Assembly: GCF_016836705.1 (NCBI RefSeq) | Contig: NZ_JAFCGY010000001.1 | Coordinates: forward strand, 1,488,001-1,552,000 | From: Mesorhizobium caraganae | GTDB lineage: Bacteria; Pseudomonadota; Alphaproteobacteria; Rhizobiales; Rhizobiaceae | DNA length: 64,000 nt | Reading direction: 5' to 3' | In this document: positions 26,607-34,735 of the stretch, piece by piece | How positions within the stretch are numbered: position 1 is the first letter of the stretch | Layout: each line of letters opens with the position of its first letter | The notes under the pieces: model-generated | Databases searched by the model: none | What the model was told of the DNA's origin: nothing | What the model saw: only the letters and a program-made list of their open reading frames with translations | Program-made: the position numbers and the translations under genes

Positions 26607-27773
26607 CTAAGCCGCGTGTCGCTGTGGCTTGCTGGCGCGCTCTAGAATCCCCATAAGATGGCGACCGAACGACTCTGCTAATTGCACTGGGGCTGCGTTC
26701 CCCAGCTGCCGCATGTTTTCGCTCCACGACCCGACGAAGTGGTAGTCGTCAGGCAAACCTTGCAGCCGCGCGGCCTCCCGGACACTGAAATAACGAACGC
26801 TACCGTCTGGGAGGGCGAGCGTATTCTCTCCGCCTGGAACCCCGTGGACGCCTGCCTTCAGAGCCTTGCTTGGCTCATCGGCCGGACTGCCGGTGTGTCC
26901 GGGGTAAGAGCGAGCACCTAGCTGCGGGGTATGGTTCTCGAAGTCCGATTTACCTGAAGGGTTGCCGAGCCCAGCTAATGCATCGCGCACCGTTCGCCAC
27001 GGCAAACCCTGCGGCTTGTCTTTGCTCCTGCGCATTTGCTCAACCGTCCGCACATCTGCTGATGAAGGACCCTTTTCGGGTTTCCTGATGCCATGCCGCT
27101 TCCAGTACTCTCCAGATATCCACTGGTCCCATAGGAGGCGCTCGCGAGAATGGGTTGACTTCGGCGGTTCAACCGATTGGACGATGTCGCGACGAACACC
27201 CAAGAAAAGCACCCTGTGCCGCTTCTGCGCAGCGCCATAGTCGGCTGCATTTACCTTCACAACGGCCACTTCATACGCGCCCGCCAGTTCAGCGCGTCGA
27301 AGCCTCGTAAGGTGCTTCCCGCGGTCTTCGAGTGGCAGCTGCTCAAGCTCCGGATTAGTGAGGGAGAGGCGAATCCAATCAAGGTGCTCGGAAAACTTGG
27401 GTCGCAGTAAGCCCCGGACGTTTTCGAAAAGGAATGCTTTCGGCTCAATATCTCGAACAGCTCGGACGGCCTCCGGCCACATGTCGCGGGAGTCTTCCTC
27501 GCCCTTGTGTAGTCCGCCGATTGAGAAAGGCTGGCACGGCGGCCCTCCGGCCACGAACTCCGCTTTCCCCTTGAACGAGCGCCAGTTCACCGCGCGCACG
27601 TCGTTCGAGTGCATTTGCCAATGGCTAATGTGCTCTATGCCGCGCCGAACGTTGTGATCAACGTTAGCTACGGAGTGCCGGTCCCGCTCGACAAGCAGCA
27701 TATGCTCGAACCCAGCCCGGGCAAGACCCAAGGCAAGTCCGCCGCATCCTGAAAACATCTCAACGCTACGCAC
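26607..27773 (-). CDS. DNA (cytosine-5) methyltransferase
   Basis: 388 residues from a GTG with GGGGAG seven bases upstream. Family members start just before the first motif, as here. Motif I MFSGCGGLALGLARAGF, motif IV GGPPCQPFS with catalytic Cys 80, motif VI FENVRG (116-121) and motif VIII QKRHRVLFLG are in order. A variable target-recognition region spans about 200-310, and motif X-like RLQGLPDDYHFVG and GNAAPV close the protein. It protects host sites against the adjacent GIY-YIG nuclease. Confidence 0.92.
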   Translation of the reverse strand: MRSVEMFSGCGGLALGLARAGFEHMLLVERDRHSVANVDHNVRRGIEHISHWQMHSNDVRAVNWRSFKGKAEFVAGGPPCQPFSIGGLHKGEEDSRDMWPEAVRAVRDIEPKAFLFENVRGLLRPKFSEHLDWIRLSLTNPELEQLPLEDRGKHLTRLRRAELAGAYEVAVVKVNAADYGAAQKRHRVLFLGVRRDIVQSVEPPKSTHSRERLLWDQWISGEYWKRHGIRKPEKGPSSADVRTVEQMRRSKDKPQGLPWRTVRDALAGLGNPSGKSDFENHTPQLGARSYPGHTGSPADEPSKALKAGVHGVPGGENTLALPDGSVRYFSVREAARLQGLPDDYHFVGSWSENMRQLGNAAPVQLAESFGRHLMGILERASKPQRHAA

Positions 27774-27984
27774 AGAATCTCCCCTATGGATGCGAAGAGT
27801 CGTCAGGTCGTTAGGAATCGCAATCGCGCTGATTCGTTTCCCACAGTTGAATCCTACCTTGGGGTGAAATTCAAGAACAATTAGTGAACGATTGCAATAT
27901 CGGCGCGCCGTTCCGGTGATATGTTAGGGGCGCGCTTTTAGCCTCTGTTCGAACTAAGTTCTTGGCGGCGGCGCTCGGTGCGCA

Positions 27985-28179
27985 TTAGGCTTTCTTCCGC
28001 TTGAGCAAGGTCACCAGCACAGTCCGCATTGACGAATGCTCATCGCTATCAAGCTCGACGATCCAATCATCGTTGTGCTTGTGCCAACTGAAGTTCGCAT
28101 TTCGCAATGCCTGTCGATACGCCTTCGGATCAACACCAACGGACCTAGCCATATCGGCGGCATTTGTCAGCTTGGCCAC
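27985..28179 (-). CDS. Small putative DNA-binding protein
   Basis: 64 residues from a GTG preceded by GGGAGG at 7 nt. An in-frame ATG at 28194 would contain that ribosome site within its coding region and is less likely. AKLTNAADMARSVGVDPKAYRQALRNANFSWHKHNDDW reads as a short helix-turn-helix followed by a beta hairpin, a form seen in small proteins encoded beside restriction genes in rhizobia. It may act as a controller protein, but it lies more than 200 bp upstream of the methyltransferase gene and this is a guess. Confidence 0.5.
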   Translation of the reverse strand: MAKLTNAADMARSVGVDPKAYRQALRNANFSWHKHNDDWIVELDSDEHSSMRTVLVTLLKRKKA

Positions 28180-28284
28180 GACGACGCCTCCCATGCTTTC
28201 CGCCAAGCATATAGGAGGTCGGGCCGATGGGAAATGCATTGCATTCCGGCAATTTTCAAACTGACCCACTACCGATCGAACTGC

Positions 28285-28815
28285 TCATTCGCCTTGCTCG
28301 GAGCATTGAATATCGACACCTCCGATAAACGCCTTATTGAGCTTGTCCCAATCGGCGAAGGAGACCTTCGTGTTGTTGAAGTCGAAGACCGCAAAACGTT
28401 CGTGCGGCCGATTGCTCATGACCGAGATGAACATGGATATTCCGGCTGCTGCTAATTCGGGGGGTTGTCCTACTGCACTTGCTTGCACGTAGGCCATCAT
28501 GACATTGACGACTGAATTCACCCCGGTACCATTCTCCTCAATGGTAGCCTTGCCCTTTGGACCGGGTTGCGCCCGAGTGCCGTTGACGTAGAGATTGCCG
28601 TCTGCATCGGCAGCAAATTGCCACGCCTCTTCATCATCCCGGCCGTTGGTGGACGGAACGCCCAAAATCTGGCTGCCCCGAAACCAACATTCCATGGCGT
28701 AGGACATATTTGACTGCTGGCTCAGATAGTCCTCTGCGCTCTGGGCATAGGCCGAGACTCCCAGCATGGGCATGGTGGCAGTTAGTGCTATCAACCCGCG
28801 CAGAATCATTTTCAT
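28285..28815 (-). CDS. Secreted protein, function unknown
   Basis: 176 residues. The signal peptide MKMILRGLIALTATMPMLGVSAYAQS is cleaved after AYA. The mature protein contains only two Cys (MECWFRG and the near-terminal IQCSEQ), which could form one disulphide. It has an amphipathic helical segment, VVNVMMAYVQASAVG. No domain recognised. Its promoter region faces the XRE regulator gene, which starts about 170 bp away on the other strand. Confidence 0.55.
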   Translation of the reverse strand: MKMILRGLIALTATMPMLGVSAYAQSAEDYLSQQSNMSYAMECWFRGSQILGVPSTNGRDDEEAWQFAADADGNLYVNGTRAQPGPKGKATIEENGTGVNSVVNVMMAYVQASAVGQPPELAAAGISMFISVMSNRPHERFAVFDFNNTKVSFADWDKLNKAFIGGVDIQCSEQGE

Positions 28816-28988
28816 TTTGCCGCTCCATCCGATGTTTTAATTCGGCCTGCACGACGGCTTCTCCATGCAATGAATGCCGTAGCGGCGCCTCGAAACCGGT
28901 TTGCTTCGAACCCGAAGCAGTTCCCCACCGAATAGGGGACTGTCAGTCCGTCGATTGTCAAGCCGTTTATATTGCTTCCTTGCCCACA

Positions 28989-29255
28989 ATGAATGTGCGC
29001 AAAATCATTGGTTGGAATCTCCGCAAGCTCCGGGCAGAGCAAGGTTTGTCGCAAGAGCGGCTGGGCTTGGCGGCGGAGATCGATCGATCCTATGTTGGCC
29101 GCATTGAGCGAGGCTCCGAGAACGTCACAATTGATACGTTGGATGCCTTGGCAGCGGTCCTTGGGGTGCCCGCCGCGACTCTTTTGACCGAGCCTCCCAA
29201 AGGGGCACGGCAACCTATGCCCCTGTCGTCCGGTAGAAAGCCGAAGTCGGCGTAA
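28989..29255 (+). CDS. XRE-family transcriptional regulator
   Basis: 88 residues from the ATG at 28989. The longer open frame upstream is antisense to the secreted-protein gene. Residues 6-62 form a Cro/C1-type helix-turn-helix (NLRKLRAEQGLSQERLGLAAEIDRSYVGRIERG ... LAAVLGV). The remaining tail is short and basic with no sensing domain, typical of small regulators carried on mobile elements. Divergent orientation to the secreted-protein gene suggests it may control that gene. Confidence 0.85.
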   Translation: MNVRKIIGWNLRKLRAEQGLSQERLGLAAEIDRSYVGRIERGSENVTIDTLDALAAVLGVPAATLLTEPPKGARQPMPLSSGRKPKSA

Positions 29256-29299
29256 TGGGACGGGCGGCTGCGCCCCTGCGCCCCGTGCAGGATAGAACA

Positions 29300-29665
29300 T
29301 CAATACTCCTCCGGCAGCATGACGGTCATGACCCGGATAGTGACGGCCGGGTCGGAGGCGTCAGGCGACAGGTTCGCCAGAGCGAGGTCATAGTAGTCTA
29401 TTTTGAAGAACAACTGCCGGTCGCTGACGTACAGCAGAGCGCAGTCGTGCTGGCCCCATGGATCGTTGTTCTCGTCGAATGCGTCGAAGGCGGCGATGGC
29501 CAGCAGGATGGCGCCGATCTCGTGCGCAGGCAGTGCGGCGACACCGGCGGTCATCACCATGCGCCCACCAGCACCCGTCTGGCGAAGTTGATCGTTGAGG
29601 GCTCGAATGCGCGCGGTTCGATCGGCCGCCGACTGCCGACCGACGCGCTCTGTTGAGCATGTCAT
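29300..29665 (-). CDS. DUF3768-domain protein
   Basis: 121 residues from the ATG at 29665 (AAGGAA upstream). The 91 additional codons of the longest frame overlap another gene in a different frame. The DUF3768 signature is clear: NDQLRQTG, then FDAFDENNDPWGQHDCA, FFKIDYYD and VMTVMLPEEY at the C-terminus. The family is small, soluble, abundant on rhizobial plasmids and islands, and has no assigned activity. It is the last gene of a minus-strand series of short conserved genes. Confidence 0.85.
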   Translation of the reverse strand: MTCSTERVGRQSAADRTARIRALNDQLRQTGAGGRMVMTAGVAALPAHEIGAILLAIAAFDAFDENNDPWGQHDCALLYVSDRQLFFKIDYYDLALANLSPDASDPAVTIRVMTVMLPEEY

Positions 29666-29739
29666 GGGTGGTTCCTTCGAATGGATGTTTGATTGAGGGG
29701 GTACCGGGCCAGGACGAACCCGGCCCGTTGCAAGCCCGC

Positions 29740-30342
29740 CTATTTCTTCGCCAGCTGGCGAGGGTGGATCAGGCCGAGCTGGTAGTAGCTGCGGTCGATT
29801 TGCGGAGCGTCTGGATAGTCCCTGAACTTTAGGGTGAAGATACCCTTGGCTTTGGCCTTCATGATCCGAGCCTCGAAATATCCCTCGTCGGGACCTTCCG
29901 ACGCCAGCACCATGTCGCCGACCGCCAGCCTTGCCCAAAGGTCGCCACTGGCACCGCCACCACCGTCGGCCCCGCCATGGCCCGTGACGGCCTCAGGCGA
30001 GCCCGCTGAGGCGTTTTCGGGGCTGTCGGCGGCCTTGTCGTCGCCCGACCCGCTGTCGCGCTCGTCAGCGACGCCCGCAAGGGCTGCGATGCGGGTATAA
30101 AGCTCACCTTTGACGAACGGCACGAAGGCCTTGCCGCTATCGAACAGCTTGCCAGCCGGAAGGCGCATGACGATCTCGGGTGCTTCGCCGGGCTCAACGC
30201 GATGCGAATGCATCCCCATCAGCCTCGCTGCGCTCTCAGCCGCTTCGACCTCGGGTAGCAGGAACACCGACGCGTGAGGCTTGCGGGAGTCATCCCTTCC
30301 AAACACGATCAACGAGCGGGTGGTTTCGGAGGCGACATTCAT
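29740..30342 (-). CDS. Conserved island protein, function unknown
   Basis: 200 residues from the ATG at 30342, which has a perfect AGGAGG 8 nt upstream. The longest frame begins 23 codons earlier, inside a hairpin region. The N-terminal 90 residues (SLIVFGRDDSRKPHASVFLLPEVEAAESAARLMG) look like one folded domain. A Gly/Asp/Ala-rich linker (SGSGDDKAADSPENASAG and GGADGGGGASG) follows. The C-terminal 65 residues (VGDMVLASEGPDEGYFEARIMKAK) resemble an SH3-like/KOW fold. The first 28 bases of the gene and leader are nearly repeated at 31919. No function recognised. Confidence 0.6.
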   Translation of the reverse strand: MNVASETTRSLIVFGRDDSRKPHASVFLLPEVEAAESAARLMGMHSHRVEPGEAPEIVMRLPAGKLFDSGKAFVPFVKGELYTRIAALAGVADERDSGSGDDKAADSPENASAGSPEAVTGHGGADGGGGASGDLWARLAVGDMVLASEGPDEGYFEARIMKAKAKGIFTLKFRDYPDAPQIDRSYYQLGLIHPRQLAKK

Positions 30343-30364
30343 TGTCTTGCCTCCTGATACAACA

Positions 30365-30384
30365 AAGGGGCCAGAAGGCCCCTT
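30365..30384 (-). terminator. GC-rich hairpin before the 29740-30342 gene
   Basis: Perfect stem AAGGGGCC / GGCCCCTT with a TTCT loop on the minus strand, followed by TGTTGT. It lies just upstream of the AGGAGG site of the gene at 30342. It could terminate the upstream operon or act as an attenuator. The U-tract is weak. Confidence 0.4.
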
Positions 30385-30623
30385 GCGGTGTGATTTGAGT
30401 GGTGCCGACATGGCGTGTCGGGTCGATCTGTCAAAGGCATGTTAGTGCTCCTGTTACGGTATGGCCTAACCGCGTCAGGCGACGCAGCTCGCCACAACCA
30501 GCTTATCAGGATTATTTTCCTATGTCAACCGGAGGTTGTTGGCTCTGCGGCCAGAGTTGGTTGAGTTGCGCGCACCGTTGAGAGCGTCTGGCTTTGAGAT
30601 GGCAATGCCGGTTGAGCTAGCAA

Positions 30624-31379
30624 CTACCGCCCCCAGTCGTGCGCGCCCCCACCGCTGGTGAGCCAAATGCCATCCCCCATATAGACAGGCTCGCCCATGC
30701 CTCCGAAGAAGGAATAGAGATCATCTTCATCATCGGCTTCGCGGATGTTGCGTGGCCGGGCTGGAAGTGTCTTTGTAGACCGCAACGGGACCAGCAAATC
30801 CTCCAGCCCGGGATCATCGCGCAGGAACGCTTCGGCGAAGGCGGCTATCCGCATGAAGACGTTCTGCTCGCTACCACCGAGGCCCTGTTCGAAAAAGGGA
30901 GATCTCAATCTGCTTATCCGAAGCAACGAGTCACGCTTCATTTCTTCGTCCGGAAGGCCCGGTAGAAGCTGCACGTCGACACCGTTCTTGCGCATCAATA
31001 TCAGCCCGGTGCGTCTCTCGTTGGTGGCGGTAAACGCTACCCTGTAGGCCTTGTTGGCGGGCCGCCGCCGTATCCATCCGATCCCAGTGAGGTGTATCGC
31101 GAGATCAATAGGGCGCGTCATACCGCGGACGCTCAAGGACTCTCCTCGCGGAAGAACAATGCCGTCCCTCGTAGAGGTCGCCTCTCGTCCAAGGCATTCG
31201 ATCGTGTTGCGGCAGTTCCAGTTCAGATAATTGAGATCGGCGACGCGAGCCCATTTCAGCGTGCCTTCCTTCATCCGCACCACCACATCGTCGCCGATAC
31301 CTATATCAGTTCGGTAGCAGTTGACTGGATACACTTGGCCTTTGCTGTCGAAGGCGACGTGAGCAATGATATAGCCCAT
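30624..31379 (-). CDS. Conserved island protein, function unknown
   Basis: 251 residues starting directly after the TGA of the small membrane protein gene. The N-terminal 70 residues (VYPVNCYRTDIGIGDDVVVRMKEG ... YLNWNCRNTIECLG) form a compact Cys-containing beta domain. The middle holds a helical region, and the C-terminus has an acidic stretch (READDEDDLYSFFGG) and a Gly-rich end. No signal peptide or membrane helix. I do not recognise a family. Confidence 0.6.
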   Translation of the reverse strand: MGYIIAHVAFDSKGQVYPVNCYRTDIGIGDDVVVRMKEGTLKWARVADLNYLNWNCRNTIECLGREATSTRDGIVLPRGESLSVRGMTRPIDLAIHLTGIGWIRRRPANKAYRVAFTATNERRTGLILMRKNGVDVQLLPGLPDEEMKRDSLLRISRLRSPFFEQGLGGSEQNVFMRIAAFAEAFLRDDPGLEDLLVPLRSTKTLPARPRNIREADDEDDLYSFFGGMGEPVYMGDGIWLTSGGGAHDWGR

Positions 31380-31613
31380 TCACTTACCGCCTAGGCCATA
31401 GCGATAGAACAGCATCGCAACCGCCGCGGCGGACACCACAGTCGACAATGACAAAAATTGATACGCGACGGCTATCTTCTCGCCGCATGTCGCAATTCCG
31501 CAGGTCGTCTCCACCCGCTCGTAGAGCGCGCCCAGCGCTGATTGCAGTAGCCAAAGAGCTAAAAAGAAAATGCCCGTCGCAATGATGGACGCCCAATTGA
31601 TCCTGCCTGACAT
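31380..31613 (-). CDS. Small membrane protein, function unknown
   Basis: 77 residues from the ATG at 31613 with AAGGGGG just upstream. Two hydrophobic helices: WASIIATGIFFLALWLLQSAL and FLSLSTVVSAAAVAMLFYRY, separated by a loop with two Cys (TTCGIATCGE). The frame stays open upstream to 31817, but that part seems to belong to a disrupted gene. Its stop abuts the start of the next gene at 31379, consistent with one operon. Confidence 0.55.
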   Translation of the reverse strand: MSGRINWASIIATGIFFLALWLLQSALGALYERVETTCGIATCGEKIAVAYQFLSLSTVVSAAAVAMLFYRYGLGGK

Positions 31614-31919
31614 ATAACCCCCTTTGACATGCCTTCCAGGGCCTTTCAGAATAGGCTTTGCTGGGCTTTTCTCAGCTTCAGTGAGTTCGTCGAGCCGTAC
31701 CACGCCCAGCAACTGCCAGACATGTGGCCGCTCGCCCACCGCCAATGCCATCACCTTCGCCGGATACTTGACGCTGAGTGTCTCGTCCAGCCTGCTTTTT
31801 GCGGCGGAGCACATCACTTCTCAGGAAGGTCTCATCCAGGCCCATCCATGACATTAGGAAAGCCTTGCTGGTGTCGTCGCGGCACAACCAATAATGGGGT
31901 GGTCGGAGGCGACCTTCAT
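31614..31919 (-). pseudogene. Frame-disrupted conserved gene, translationally coupled start retained
   Basis: An ATG at 31919 overlaps the stop of the upstream gene by four bases and has GAGGCAAG before it. From GAGGCAAGAC through ATGAA to GTCGCCTCCGA the sequence matches the start of the gene at 30342 with two differences in 28. The frame (MKVASDHPII...) stops after 21 residues. Protein-like sequence continues in a second frame (CRDDTSKAFLMSWMGLDETF, compare GRDDSRKP in the paralogue) and then a third (LAVGERPHVWQLLGVVRLDELTEAEKS). At least two frameshifts, or a sequencing error, would explain it. Confidence 0.4.
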
Positions 31920-32425
31920 CGTCTTGCCTCGTCGATATTTGAACCCCGGCCCTGCCTGCGCATCCGCCGCTCAAGCCGTGTGCCGATGAGCATATGGTGT
32001 GTCGCGCTCAACGCGACACGAGCCTGTATGAGAACACCGTCGCTTGAAACGTCATCCGACGCAGTCAGGTTTAGGCGAGCGATGTCGGCGAGACGCAGCA
32101 CGGCCTCGTGCAGCTCGATCGGCTCCTCATTCGCGAGGAGGCGATGCATGAACTCCGCCAACAAGGTCGGGAGTCGTTCGTTGCACAAAAATGACCCGGC
32201 TGGTCGCGCCATGGCGGCAAGCGCGTCGCGCAGGTACTCTCCTGAATCGGCAGGTGGCGGCAAGAAACCCACCTTGTGCAGGTGGGCGATTTCCGATTCC
32301 AACAGGGCTTGAATGCTGCCGGATGTGTCGATCAAAGGAGCGGCGTTGATCGCTTGTTCGACAACCCAGTCGAGCAGCGTATCGGGATCGGTGATGATGT
32401 CGATCCTGAACATGTTGCGGTCCAT
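31916..32425 (-). CDS. Conserved island protein, function unknown
   Basis: 169 residues from the ATG at 32425, with GGAGGAG 6 nt upstream. The 38 extra codons of the open frame are discarded. The sequence is soluble and helical: DPDTLLDWVVEQAINAAP near the start, then Leu/Ala-rich helices (LLAEFMHRLLANEEPIELHEAVLRLADIARL), ending in a basic tail (RLERRMRRQGRGS). No domain recognised. The TGA overlaps the ATG of the disrupted gene at 31919. Confidence 0.55.
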   Translation of the reverse strand: MDRNMFRIDIITDPDTLLDWVVEQAINAAPLIDTSGSIQALLESEIAHLHKVGFLPPPADSGEYLRDALAAMARPAGSFLCNERLPTLLAEFMHRLLANEEPIELHEAVLRLADIARLNLTASDDVSSDGVLIQARVALSATHHMLIGTRLERRMRRQGRGSNIDEARR

Positions 32426-32498
32426 GGACAACTCCTCCATCGTGACGGATCGCACTGAGTTGCGGCGTAACGTCCTCCGACTTCCGGTCGCCGGATGC

Positions 32499-32855
32499 CT
32501 ACGCTTTTGATGCCCGGCGGCGACGCTGTTCCTCCACACGCTCTAGGTGCTCGTCATAGCGATGGTGAAAGTCGTCGTCGGCGAGCGAATCCATGATGTG
32601 CTCGGCATGAGCGGTCGGCATGAGGACCTCGAAGGTCATGCGGAAAACGGTTGATGGCTCTTCAGGGTTTGGGGCGGAAAAGCTCGGGCGCACATCTGTG
32701 AACCGATGACCGTCGCGCAAGACTTTCAGGCACCAGTCGCGGACGTCGATCGCTTTCTGCTCGACAAATTTCTTCGCGAAGTCGGCCTCGGAAACGTACT
32801 GGTCGGGTTGCCGCTTAGACGCGCTTGCGGCTTGCTTTCTGTTCGACTTCGACAT
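32499..32855 (-). CDS. Conserved island protein, function unknown
   Basis: 118 residues with AGGAAG before the ATG. Lys/Gln/Ser-rich start (SKSNRKQAASASKRQ), a central alpha/beta domain (FAKKFVEQKAIDVRDWCLKVLRDGHRF ... STVFRMTFEVLMPTAHAEHIMDSL) and a highly charged helical end (HLERVEEQRRRRASKA). It may bind nucleic acid, judging from charge only. It follows the HUH-like protein gene after a 130-bp gap that holds an inverted repeat. Confidence 0.55.
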   Translation of the reverse strand: MSKSNRKQAASASKRQPDQYVSEADFAKKFVEQKAIDVRDWCLKVLRDGHRFTDVRPSFSAPNPEEPSTVFRMTFEVLMPTAHAEHIMDSLADDDFHHRYDEHLERVEEQRRRRASKA

Positions 32856-32884
32856 GGTGTTCTTCCTTCTCGATGATGGTGATG

Positions 32885-32918
32885 ACCTGCTGGTCGCGGT
32901 TTGAGTCCGCGATCAGGT
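32885..32918 (-). repeat. Intergenic inverted repeat
   Basis: Two nested arms, ACCTG/CAGGT outside and TCGCGG/CCGCGA inside, around a TTTGAGT loop. It lies in the gap between the HUH-like gene and the next gene of the same strand. No T-run. Similar hairpins occur in other gaps of this series. Confidence 0.4.
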
Positions 32919-32985
32919 GGAACACGTCGCTTTACCGGTCGCTCTTCGGGGTTCTGCGGATGTTGCTGCCGAGGGCTTAGGGTCC

Positions 32986-33549
32986 CTAGCTTCGTTGCGC
33001 CAACTCCGACCTGCTGCGTGGCAGGATCAAAACTTCGTCGTAGCCGACGCGAGGGCTCTTCATGCCCTTGAGAGCGTAGTCCGTGACGAACCAGCCGTTA
33101 TGGGTGATCGGCTCTGCCTCTATGCGGAACAGGCGCTTGTCGTTGCCGGTGTATTGGACCTGACACTCATGGAAATGGCCCCCCAGCGTCTCTTTCATAC
33201 GCGACCACGGGGGGACCGCCGCGATGGCATGGAGGTGCCGTCCATCGTTCACCTTGGCGTCTCGTAGGTGACCCTTTTCCGCCTTGGCTACGGGGAAGTC
33301 TGGTGAGCAAACCCATAGTGGCAAACTGTCTGTTGGAACGTGGCGAGGTTTGCGCTCGATGCGGGTGAGCACCATTGCGTAGACGCGTTCAAGCTCATCA
33401 CGCATCTGCCACGCAACGTTCGCCGGTGAGCCGCGCAGGTGGTTGAAGGTGAAAGTTAGGAAGGTGGGTTGCCAACCTTGGCGAACACGTTCTCTGAACA
33501 TGTAGCCGTACCCGGCGATCAGGTGCTCCATCGGTGTGCTCATCAGCAT
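32986..33549 (-). CDS. HUH-type rolling-circle replication/relaxase-like protein
   Basis: 187 residues from the ATG at 33549. A second ATG six bases later is equally possible. Three motifs of HUH endonucleases appear in order: motif I FLTFTFN, motif II HLHAI (the His-hydrophobic-His metal site) and motif III TDYALKG, where Tyr-Ala-Leu-Lys fits the YxxK nucleophile motif of Rep proteins. Such enzymes nick one DNA strand and attach to it through the Tyr, starting rolling-circle replication or transfer. The protein is shorter than most plasmid Reps and has no helicase. The motif reading is my own and no relative is named. Confidence 0.55.
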   Translation of the reverse strand: MLMSTPMEHLIAGYGYMFRERVRQGWQPTFLTFTFNHLRGSPANVAWQMRDELERVYAMVLTRIERKPRHVPTDSLPLWVCSPDFPVAKAEKGHLRDAKVNDGRHLHAIAAVPPWSRMKETLGGHFHECQVQYTGNDKRLFRIEAEPITHNGWFVTDYALKGMKSPRVGYDEVLILPRSRSELAQRS

Positions 33550-33887
33550 AAGGTCTCGTTGGATTGGTGTGTTGTGTGGTGGTTGGCGTGATGAACAGTG
33601 CCCTCGGCAGCGCTGCTGCACATGCACCGTGGTTTCATGTCCTCATCGGCCATAGGTACCCATATGCAGGCTCTCCGAACCGGCATCTGGCATTGTGAGG
33701 AGCAGCACTTCCTGCGTGGCGAGTCCGACGCATTTCGTGCTGCTCGATGTGTTGAAATTGGCATCCCGGCTGACCGGAACATGCTGCTTTACGCAATGCA
33801 TCTAGTGTTGCGATTTGTCGCTGCAGGTTGCCCTGAGAGAGATGAATGGTGACCGGCGCGCCCCGACATCGGCGGCCACCATCATTC

Positions 33888-34640
33888 CTAGCTGTGACGC
33901 GGCTTCAACTTCACGAATCTCTGCACACGGATCTCAGTCATAGCGCCCAGTTCTTCGATGGTGCCGATCAGTTTGACCTTGCAGGGAACAGCCAAGCTGG
34001 TCAGGGCACGGACATTGTCGGGAAAAACCGCCTTCAGAAAACAAGAGACGGCGGTCTGGTCGGGCAAGCCCGACGTAGGCTTCGCACTGACGCTTTTGGC
34101 CTCTGTCCTGACGGAATCTTGCCCCTTACGCTTGGACCGATTGATGCCTCGATATCCGCCGCGCTGTTCAAGAGTCTTCGCTATTCGACTTGGCGGAATG
34201 CCCTCTTCAAGCAAAACTTTTACCGCCCGCCACCGTTCACTTGCCTGCTTGGATTCCGACGAGCCGCGGTACCTGCGCAGCATGAACCGCACGGCCTCAG
34301 GTCGGTGTTTTGGTTTTGGTCTGCCCTTCTTCACCTCGCCGGTCCAGAAAGGCAGGGTGATGAATTCCTGCCAAGCCTTCTCGTCCCTTGCGAGCTCCTG
34401 TCCCTTGGCAACGATTGCGGCTACCGCCTCGTAGTCAAGCTGAACAGTGGCTTCCTCCATGCCTCCTACCATGTCACCTTGGTCTGCAGCGAATTGTTCA
34501 AATTCCTCGGCTTTCCGGCGAGCAGCTTCATTCTTCGGTCTGCCCGAAGAATCGCCCCTCGATTCGCGGGCTGCCTTTCTTCTCAAGACAGCATGGTTCT
34601 CTGAAGTTTTGCCAAAAGTTCTTCTCTTGCGTATCGTCAT
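33888..34640 (-). CDS. Conserved island protein, function unknown
   Basis: 250 residues from the ATG at 34640 with AAAGGTG upstream. The protein is strongly basic, with a disordered-looking start (TIRKRRTFGKTSENHAVLRRKAARESRG), a coiled-coil-like centre (RRKAEEFEQFAADQGDMVGGMEEATVQ), and a helix-turn-helix-like segment (WRAVKVLLEEGIPPSRIAKTLEQRGGYRGI) that would suit DNA binding. It is possibly an accessory replication or segregation protein of the same element, but that is inferred only from position next to the HUH-like gene. Confidence 0.5.
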   Translation of the reverse strand: MTIRKRRTFGKTSENHAVLRRKAARESRGDSSGRPKNEAARRKAEEFEQFAADQGDMVGGMEEATVQLDYEAVAAIVAKGQELARDEKAWQEFITLPFWTGEVKKGRPKPKHRPEAVRFMLRRYRGSSESKQASERWRAVKVLLEEGIPPSRIAKTLEQRGGYRGINRSKRKGQDSVRTEAKSVSAKPTSGLPDQTAVSCFLKAVFPDNVRALTSLAVPCKVKLIGTIEELGAMTEIRVQRFVKLKPRHS

Positions 34641-34684
34641 GGGAGCACCTTTTTGTTGGCGGTAGAACGGATCGTGAGTAAGGG

Positions 34685-34710
34685 AACCGGCGACCGTGCG
34701 ATCGCCGGTT
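34685..34710 (-). repeat. Intergenic inverted repeat with 9-bp perfect arms
   Basis: Arms AACCGGCGA and TCGCCGGTT around an 8-nt loop, in the 95-bp gap between the genes at 34736-35185 and 33888-34640. No U-tract follows on the minus strand, so a protein-binding or RNA-processing role is as likely as termination. Confidence 0.45.
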
Positions 34711-34735
34711 GATTGAGTTTCGGGGTGTCGGGGCA

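Noticed and set aside
33598-33852. 84-codon plus-strand frame in the gap left of the 33888 gene
   Set aside because: No ribosome site or conserved pattern. The gap more likely holds regulatory sequence for the minus-strand series.
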